Position numbers and translations under genes: made by a program. Shown in pieces: positions 5,500 to 9,918 of a stretch of DNA of 9,918 bases. The stretch is from Syntrophobacter sp. SbD2 (GTDB lineage: Bacteria > Desulfobacterota > Syntrophobacteria > Syntrophobacterales > Syntrophobacteraceae), in the NCBI GenBank assembly GCA_900290385.1, contig OMSV01000193.1, positions 1 to 9,918 on the forward strand. Direction: 5' to 3'. Each line of letters begins with the position of its first letter. Within the stretch, counting starts at the first letter, position 1. The notes beneath the pieces are model-generated. The model saw only the letters and a program-made list of their open reading frames with translations, did no database searches and was not told the DNA's origin.

Positions 5500-7824
5500 T
5501 CATTTTTCTCCTATCCCTGTTTCCGCTATCCTTCCGAGTCTTGTTTCAATTGCTGGTGTTTTCCATTGATCGAGGTAAGTCAATCCCGCCGCGATCACCA
5601 TCGGGATGACGCCTAATACAATGAAGACCGTGTCACCGGGCATACGAGCCCATTCGAGGAGCTTCACAAACTCCTGATTCAAATAGTCGAGTCCCCTTGC
5701 ATGCCAGTATCCGTGGCTCAGAACGTCATAGAACTGCATAACGCCCCCGGGGAAAAGACTGCCTGCGAGCATCAGTGCCAGACCGGCATTCAAACCCCAA
5801 AATGATACACGCACGTATTTTTCGGTGCGTGCCCACTGCGCGTCCGTCGACACCTGACGAAAGGCCAGAACCATCAAAGCAATTGCCTCCATACCAAAGG
5901 CCCCCATGAGCGCGGCATGGCCGTGGTTCGGTGTGAGGATCGTGCCTATCTCGAAATAACTTACTATGGGCAGGTTGATCAGAAACCCGAAGACGCCTGC
6001 CCCGACGAAATTCCAGAATCCTACCGCCATAAGGAAATAGAACGTCCATTTATGAGGGATGGGAATAGCCTTACCGAACTCGTCGCGCCTGCCCCTTGTC
6101 AGTCTGATGAAATCCCAGGCATCCAACGTCAGGAGCGTCAAGGGAACAACCTCCATAGCCGAGAATATGGAAGAGAGGGCAAGATTGACATTGGACTGGC
6201 CGGTCCAATACCAGTGATGCCCGGTGCCGATAATCCCGGCGCCCAAAAAGAGAATGGCGTCCAGGTAGATGATTCGTGTCGCGGTGAGGCGGGAAACCAC
6301 ACCCAGTTGGGAAAAGATGACGGCCACCATTACTGTAACAAAGAGTTCGAAAAAACCTTCGACCCAGAGATGGATGATCCAGAAGCGCCAGTTGTCGACG
6401 ATTGAATACTCCGTAGTGCTGCCGAAAAAGAAAGCCGGCAGATAGAAAAGCGGAATCGTCAGGGCCGAGAGCATGAAAAGCCACGAAATCTCCTTGCGTT
6501 CCGGGTCGCGCATGGCGGACGCAAGCCCTCGAAACAGCAGAACGGCCCAAAGCACCAGCCCCAAGGCGAGCATGATCTGCCAGCCCCGGCCAAGGTCGAG
6601 GTATTCCCACCCTTGGTGTCCGAACCAGAACCAGAGGTCGCCGAGGAGTTGATTGATGCCCAGGAATTCGCCCAGAAGACTCCCTGCCACAACCACCACC
6701 AAGGCCCAAAACAGCAGGTTGATCCCCCGCACCTGCCCCTTGGGTTCCGTTCCCCCCAATGCGCGGCTTAGTAGCAAACCACCTGCTACGTAAGCTGTCG
6801 CGATCCAGAAAAGAGCCAACTGCAGATGCCAGGTGCGCAAAATATTACTCGGAAATACCTGGTTGAGATCGATTCCGTAAAAGCTCCTCGGTTCGGCCCG
6901 GAAGTGTGCGGTGGCCCCGCCCACCAGAACTTGCACCAGGAAAAGAAGGGCCACTACCAGGAAGAACTTGATGGTCGCTCTCTGGCTCTCACTTCCTTTG
7001 CCGGGCAGCATTTGGGGATGGATGGGCGGGCCTGTCCCCTTCCAGCCGAGGTAGTCGAATTTGCCGAAAGCAAATAACACGAGTCCCGTGCCCACCAGAA
7101 GTGTGATCAGGCTGATGGCGCTCCAGATAACGGCGTCGCCGGTAGGGGTATTGCCCACCAGCGGGTCATATGGAAAATTGTTGGTGTAGGTTTGATTCTT
7201 GCCGGGACGATTAGCAACCGAGGCCCAGGCTGCCCAGGCAAAAAATGAGGTCAACTGCTTAAGTTCCTTGTGATCGCTGATATAATTTTTCTTCAAGCCG
7301 CCGTTTTGGGCCGGTCCAGAAAAGTAGAAGGCCCAGTTGGTTATCTGCTTTTGGTAAGAAGCCGCTTCCGGTCCCGTGAAGACCAGTGTTTTGTTCGCGG
7401 GGTCGTAGCGATTCTGTTTCAGGAGGAGCCGAACTTCCTCTTCGACGGTCCCCTGTTCCCCACGGCTCAATTGGTCCATGCGGCGGCTAAAGAGCTTTTG
7501 AGCCTGAACTTCGGCGGCATCGACGCCCAGAGTGTGAAGGTAGGAGGCGGCAAAATCAGGCCCGAGGTAAGCCCCATGTCCCCAGATGGTGCCGTTTTCC
7601 ATGAGTCCATATTTGAGAAATACTTCTTGACCCGCCATGATATCCTGCCCGGTGAGCAAGGTTTCCCCGGATGCGGAGACAACCTTATCGGGAATGGGCG
7701 GAGCGTCACGGTAGGCAAGCACTGCCACAAGAATCAGGACGGTAAATCCGATCAACATCGTAATAATGACCGCTCGCCTCCACCAGGGTGACAGTTGTGC
7801 CACGATTTTATTTTCGGGTGCCAT
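5500..7824 (-). CDS. norZ: Quinol-dependent nitric oxide reductase (qNor)
   Basis: This membrane enzyme of the heme-copper oxidase superfamily reduces 2 NO to N2O using quinol. The 774-residue product has the qNor architecture: a first membrane helix (about 17-38), a large periplasmic cytochrome-c-like domain without a CxxCH heme motif, then the multi-helix NorB core. The quinol-site pattern H307-x3-E311-x3-F315 is intact, with D731 (MPGD) matching the C-terminal quinol Asp. H333 (RTWHLQL) and H636 are heme b ligands, H634 (NHGH) the heme b3 ligand, and H485, H536, H537 with E489 form the FeB site (HLWVEG, GTGHHWYW); E558 is also kept. These residues argue for a true qNor rather than an NO dismutase, in which several are replaced. 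ATG 7824 follows AGGAGGAA (7827-7834). No CO- or c-type NOR partner (NorC) is adjacent, as expected. In an anaerobe it most likely serves NO detoxification, not respiration. Confidence 0.96.
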   Translation of the reverse strand: MAPENKIVAQLSPWWRRAVIITMLIGFTVLILVAVLAYRDAPPIPDKVVSASGETLLTGQDIMAGQEVFLKYGLMENGTIWGHGAYLGPDFAASYLHTLGVDAAEVQAQKLFSRRMDQLSRGEQGTVEEEVRLLLKQNRYDPANKTLVFTGPEAASYQKQITNWAFYFSGPAQNGGLKKNYISDHKELKQLTSFFAWAAWASVANRPGKNQTYTNNFPYDPLVGNTPTGDAVIWSAISLITLLVGTGLVLFAFGKFDYLGWKGTGPPIHPQMLPGKGSESQRATIKFFLVVALLFLVQVLVGGATAHFRAEPRSFYGIDLNQVFPSNILRTWHLQLALFWIATAYVAGGLLLSRALGGTEPKGQVRGINLLFWALVVVVAGSLLGEFLGINQLLGDLWFWFGHQGWEYLDLGRGWQIMLALGLVLWAVLLFRGLASAMRDPERKEISWLFMLSALTIPLFYLPAFFFGSTTEYSIVDNWRFWIIHLWVEGFFELFVTVMVAVIFSQLGVVSRLTATRIIYLDAILFLGAGIIGTGHHWYWTGQSNVNLALSSIFSAMEVVPLTLLTLDAWDFIRLTRGRRDEFGKAIPIPHKWTFYFLMAVGFWNFVGAGVFGFLINLPIVSYFEIGTILTPNHGHAALMGAFGMEAIALMVLAFRQVSTDAQWARTEKYVRVSFWGLNAGLALMLAGSLFPGGVMQFYDVLSHGYWHARGLDYLNQEFVKLLEWARMPGDTVFIVLGVIPMVIAAGLTYLDQWKTPAIETRLGRIAETGIGEK

Positions 7825-7841
7825 TCTTCCTCCTACCTTTT

Positions 7842-7869
7842 ATTATGAATGATTGGTGGTCCATGCCAA
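7842..7869 (-). promoter_or_regulatory. Candidate sigma-70-type promoter of the qNor gene
   Basis: On the - strand TTGGCA (7864-7869) and CATAAT (7842-7847) are each one base from the -35 and -10 consensus and are 16 bases apart. Transcription would start near 7835, giving a very short leader that just includes the ribosome binding site. This would allow qNor expression independent of the upstream DUF488 gene. Confidence 0.45.
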
Positions 7870-7871
7870 GC

Positions 7872-7895
7872 AGTTGAAAAAATACCTCTTCAACT
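7872..7895. promoter_or_regulatory. Dyad directly upstream of the qNor promoter
   Basis: AGTTGAA (7872-7878) and TTCAACT (7889-7895) form perfect 7-base inverted arms 10 bases apart, centred about 48 bases upstream of the predicted start point and two bases from the -35 box. An activator site is plausible. Because it lies 13 bases after the DUF488 stop, it could alternatively fold as a weak end-of-transcript hairpin. Confidence 0.4.
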
Positions 7896-7907
7896 TACAG
7901 TCTCCTG

Positions 7908-8270
7908 TCATGGGATTGGTTGCAGACGTTTGGACAGGTACTCCTTTAATGTCACCGCATTGTTGTGTTCGGTGTCATGAGCGCTATAGAGCAAAGTGAC
8001 ACTGCCCCTACTGGCTGCCTCCACGATTGGCTGTATGGCATCGGGCCTGCCGTCCAGTTCGGCGAAGTATCGGACCTGAAACTCATTCCATTTGGCCGGA
8101 TCGTGACCGAACCAACGACGAAGGCTATCACTGGGTGCTACGTCCTTGACCCAGGCCTCCATGTGAAGTGATTCCTTCTTCATTCCACGCGGCCAAAGGC
8201 GCTCGACCAAAAAGCGGGTCCCATCGCCCGAGTCGGATGGATCATAAACGCGCTTTAACTTAATGATCAA
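7908..8270 (-). CDS. DUF488 (YeaO-like) family protein
   Basis: The 120-residue product carries the full DUF488 signature: RVYDPSDSGDGTRFLVERLWP near the N-terminus, PRGMKKE, a W-KDVAPS segment at 40-47, LRRWFGHDPAKWNEF at 50-64, YFAEL, and VTLLYSAHD with NNAVTLKEYL at the end. The biochemical function of this family is not established, although it is widespread and often found beside stress or repair genes. The start is TTG 8270, supported by GGGAG at 8280-8284 with a 9-base gap; no ATG lies nearby in frame. One base separates it from the stop of the upstream glycosylase gene, so the two are translated from one message. The qNor gene follows 83 bases later. Confidence 0.88.
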   Translation of the reverse strand: MIIKLKRVYDPSDSGDGTRFLVERLWPRGMKKESLHMEAWVKDVAPSDSLRRWFGHDPAKWNEFQVRYFAELDGRPDAIQPIVEAASRGSVTLLYSAHDTEHNNAVTLKEYLSKRLQPIP

Positions 8271-8271
8271 T

Positions 8272-9219
8272 TCACCTTTCTCCCTTGATGTTCAAAAATC
8301 CAGCCTCTGTAAGCCCTTTCAGCAACAGATGGAAATAGATGAATCCACCGTAAGTCCTCCATGGTGCAATGCAATGCCGCATTCCCTCGTAGTCAAGGGG
8401 CTCGGCAAGATCCAGCCAGTGCTGAAGCCTATTGCGGGCGCCCACGTCGTCCCCGGGAAAGACATGCAAGCGCCCGAGACCTCTCAGCAAAACGTATTCA
8501 GCGCTCCAGCGGCCCACCCCACGCAGTTTGCGCAACCGGTCGGAGACCGCCTCGTTGTCGAGACTCTCCAGTTCATCGAGGTTCAATTGTTTTTCAAAAA
8601 TGGCTGATGCCAGTTCGATTATCGCACGGGCTTTCTGGCGGCTAAGCCCAAGGGGCCTTAGTGCCTCGGTATCCAGTCTCGCCAGATTTTCCGGAGCTGG
8701 AAAAGCGTGAGCGAGCGCACCTTGTCCCGGGCCTGAGGGGCCAAAAGCCGCAGTCAACCGATTGAGGATAAGGATTCCCACATTGAGACTGAGTTGCTGG
8801 CAGGCCATGGCATTCACCAGCGCTTCGAAGAGCGTTGGGAATCGCGGAGGTTTAACTCCACGGAATTGTCTTGCAAGCGCGTCCAGTTTCGGTTGGTGTT
8901 CCGCGAAACGATAGAACTCGGAAAGATCCGCATTGGTTCCCAGCATGCGAGTCAGAACGGATATTACAAGGGTCTTTGTGTCAGAGGAGAGTTCGGTTCC
9001 GGTCACTGTTATCGAGAGAAGCGGCATGTCCGATGGACATGTCTGAAAGACCTCGACTTCCAGTGGCTGCTCTTGTGCAATCAGCACCCGCCGATACGTG
9101 CTCCCATCCCAGCGGTCGATGATGTTTTCGGCTCGACGGCGCAGTGCCCATGCCGTCAGATCCAAACGGAAGGGCGCCACCGGTTTAACTGAAAAAGTGA
9201 TACGGTCCACGATTCGCAC
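8272..9219 (-). CDS. AlkA-type DNA-3-methyladenine glycosylase (HhH-GPD)
   Basis: This base-excision repair enzyme flips out and cleaves alkylated purines; AlkA relatives also remove hypoxanthine made by nitrosative deamination of adenine. The 315-residue protein has an N-terminal AlkA-like beta domain (about 1-110), the ALVNAMACQQLS helix with QQ at 141-142, GLSRQKARAI at 191-200, the helix-hairpin-helix LRKLRGVGRWSAEYVLLRGL at 229-248, and HVFPGDDVGARNRL, in which Asp258 is the catalytic acid. WRTYGGFIYFH near the end is the usual closing helix. No Cys-rich iron-sulfur loop is present, which excludes the MutY/Nth type. GTG 9219 is the start used here; GTG 9210 is also possible, and neither has a strong ribosome binding site. 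It is tightly coupled to the DUF488 gene. Its closeness to NO detoxification genes suggests, but does not prove, a linked role. Confidence 0.88.
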   Translation of the reverse strand: MRIVDRITFSVKPVAPFRLDLTAWALRRRAENIIDRWDGSTYRRVLIAQEQPLEVEVFQTCPSDMPLLSITVTGTELSSDTKTLVISVLTRMLGTNADLSEFYRFAEHQPKLDALARQFRGVKPPRFPTLFEALVNAMACQQLSLNVGILILNRLTAAFGPSGPGQGALAHAFPAPENLARLDTEALRPLGLSRQKARAIIELASAIFEKQLNLDELESLDNEAVSDRLRKLRGVGRWSAEYVLLRGLGRLHVFPGDDVGARNRLQHWLDLAEPLDYEGMRHCIAPWRTYGGFIYFHLLLKGLTEAGFLNIKGER

Positions 9220-9321
9220 TCTGTTTTAGATCAATGTCCAATTTCGCGCTCATGGTAACTGCGAGTCTTCTTCCCGGTGGTGTTTTGCAGGTTCGAGGGG
9301 ATGCAAGGGGCCTCTATTACC

Positions 9322-9510
9322 TCAGGGTTCTGCGCCAATAAGGCTTCCCAACTTGTCGACGTAGTATGGGATTCCTCAAGCAGCGTACGACGTGTGAGGA
9401 CTGCGCTCAAAGGCGATGATTTCCAAATCAGGACGCCGACGGCGAGCTTGAGACGCCGCACTCATTCCGGCCGCATCTCCACCGATAACAACCAGGCGCT
9501 CTTTGCACAT
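9322..9510 (-). pseudogene. N-terminal remnant of a CoA-disulfide-reductase-like flavoprotein
   Basis: From ATG 9510, with GGGGAAAGGA a suitable distance upstream, the frame reads MCKERLVVIGGDAAGMSAAS, then QARRRRPDLEIIAFERSPHT and SYAA, followed by TGA (9376-9378). The GGDAAGMSAASQARR stretch is the FAD-binding loop of the CoA-disulfide reductase / NADH oxidase group. In this family SYAA is followed by the redox-active Cys and then G-[IL]-PYY; here GIPYYVDKLGSLIGAEP does follow the TGA, so the stop replaces the catalytic Cys codon. The frame then closes at TGA 9322-9324. Another frame carries ALLAQNPEVIEA and runs to 9231, which suggests a further frameshift. Everything beyond the first 60-odd residues of a roughly 450-residue enzyme is absent. 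Decay is the simplest reading; selenocysteine at the TGA is considered separately. Confidence 0.72.
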
Positions 9511-9592
9511 ATGCTGTTCCTTTCCCCTTGCTTTGTCCTCCCCGCATCCTTCTGCAGGTAAGACGCGTCTATTCATAGTGGGACTTTCATAC

Positions 9593-9918
9593 TTATTTCC
9601 TCATCGGACGCGGAAAGCTGGTCAGGGCGATAGGTCCGTCGGTGCCAACAACCACCGTGTCTTCATCCCTCACGCCCCAGGGTCCTGTGTAAAGGCCGCA
9701 GTTGCCCACTGCGATCACGACGTTGGCAACGAGCGGTGCCGGTTCCTTCTCACCGTGAAAAAATGCATGCCCGGGTGGCAAGGGCGATTCTTCGAACTCG
9801 ATGCCAACGCCGTGGATAGGGGGCCCGAAAATGTGTTTGCCATGTCCTGCGGCACTGAACACCCCATGCATGGTCTGTTCAAGTTCCACCATCCCGATAC
9901 CGGCCTTGACTTTCCCAA
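9593..9918 (-). CDS. M24-family metallopeptidase (Xaa-Pro peptidase-like), C-terminal part
   Basis: The gene enters from the right edge and ends at TAA 9593-9595; 107 residues are visible. The pita-bread fold is recognisable from VKAGIGMVELEQTMHGVF, AAGHGKHIFGPPIHGVGIEF (metal His), the Glu in EFEESP, and VVIAVGNCGLYTGPWGVRDE with the final metal-binding Glu before DTVVV. The two Asp metal ligands would lie outside the window. Such enzymes cleave Xaa-Pro bonds or, in related subfamilies, act on creatine-like or other substrates, so the substrate cannot be fixed. The flavoprotein remnant begins 82 bases downstream on the same strand. Confidence 0.85.
   Translation of the reverse strand, partial: GKVKAGIGMVELEQTMHGVFSAAGHGKHIFGPPIHGVGIEFEESPLPPGHAFFHGEKEPAPLVANVVIAVGNCGLYTGPWGVRDEDTVVVGTDGPIALTSFPRPMRK

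Noticed and set aside
5917..6405. 162-codon + strand frame inside the qNor gene
   Set aside because: Antisense shadow of a fully conserved gene; composition is unlike a real protein.
6071..6709. 212-codon - strand frame overlapping the qNor gene
   Set aside because: Alternative frame of the qNor coding sequence, whose own frame carries all family motifs.
5500..7824. Possibility that the NorB-like protein is an NO dismutase (oxygen-producing) rather than qNor
   Set aside because: The quinol-site residues H307, E311, F315 and D731 and the FeB ligands H485, E489, H536 and H537 are all intact, as expected for qNor.
1..9918. CRISPR array, insertion sequence, tRNA or rRNA
   Set aside because: No regularly spaced long direct repeats, no transposase-like product with terminal repeats, and no recognisable RNA gene were seen on either strand.

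Overview
The window looks like a chromosome segment of a strictly or mainly anaerobic, diazotrophic bacterium, most likely a sulfate-reducing or syntrophic member of the Desulfobacterota (former Deltaproteobacteria). The evidence is a nifN-nifB gene order, an Hcp with the four-cysteine N-terminal pattern of strict anaerobes, a core MetE-like protein, and moderate GC content. The species assignment is inference.

Layout: positions 1-1444 (+ strand) hold the 3' end of nifN followed by nifB, the tail of a nitrogenase cofactor-assembly cluster. The radical SAM core of nifB is intact, but the NifX-like C-terminal domain is broken by an internal deletion plus frame change near 1207-1216. A gene-free stretch (1445-1822) then carries a degenerate 7-bp tandem repeat. 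Everything from 1823 to 9918 is on the - strand. In transcription order (high to low coordinate) it holds: the C-terminus of an M24 metallopeptidase; a decayed N-terminal piece of a CoA-disulfide-reductase-like flavoprotein, whose stop codon sits exactly at the catalytic Cys; an AlkA-type DNA glycosylase; a DUF488 protein; a quinol-dependent nitric oxide reductase; an ABM-fold monooxygenase-like protein; a possible 45-residue ORF; the hybrid cluster protein; a stretch with small or broken ORFs; and a MetE/UROD-superfamily protein that converges on nifB.

How the genes may work together: qNor and Hcp are both enzymes for nitric oxide or nitrosative stress. The small ABM protein lies between them on the same strand, and AlkA/DUF488 lie directly upstream. 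I read 4905-9219 as a nitrosative-stress block: NO reduction at the membrane, NO scavenging in the cytoplasm and, speculatively, repair of deaminated or alkylated bases. A good promoter-like sequence with an upstream dyad precedes the NO reductase gene, and a short palindrome precedes the ABM gene. The placement next to nif genes may be coincidental.

I did not find a clearly new multi-gene system. The observations most worth checking are the UGA at the redox-Cys position of the flavoprotein remnant, the broken NifB, the palindromes around the NO genes and the heptamer repeat array.
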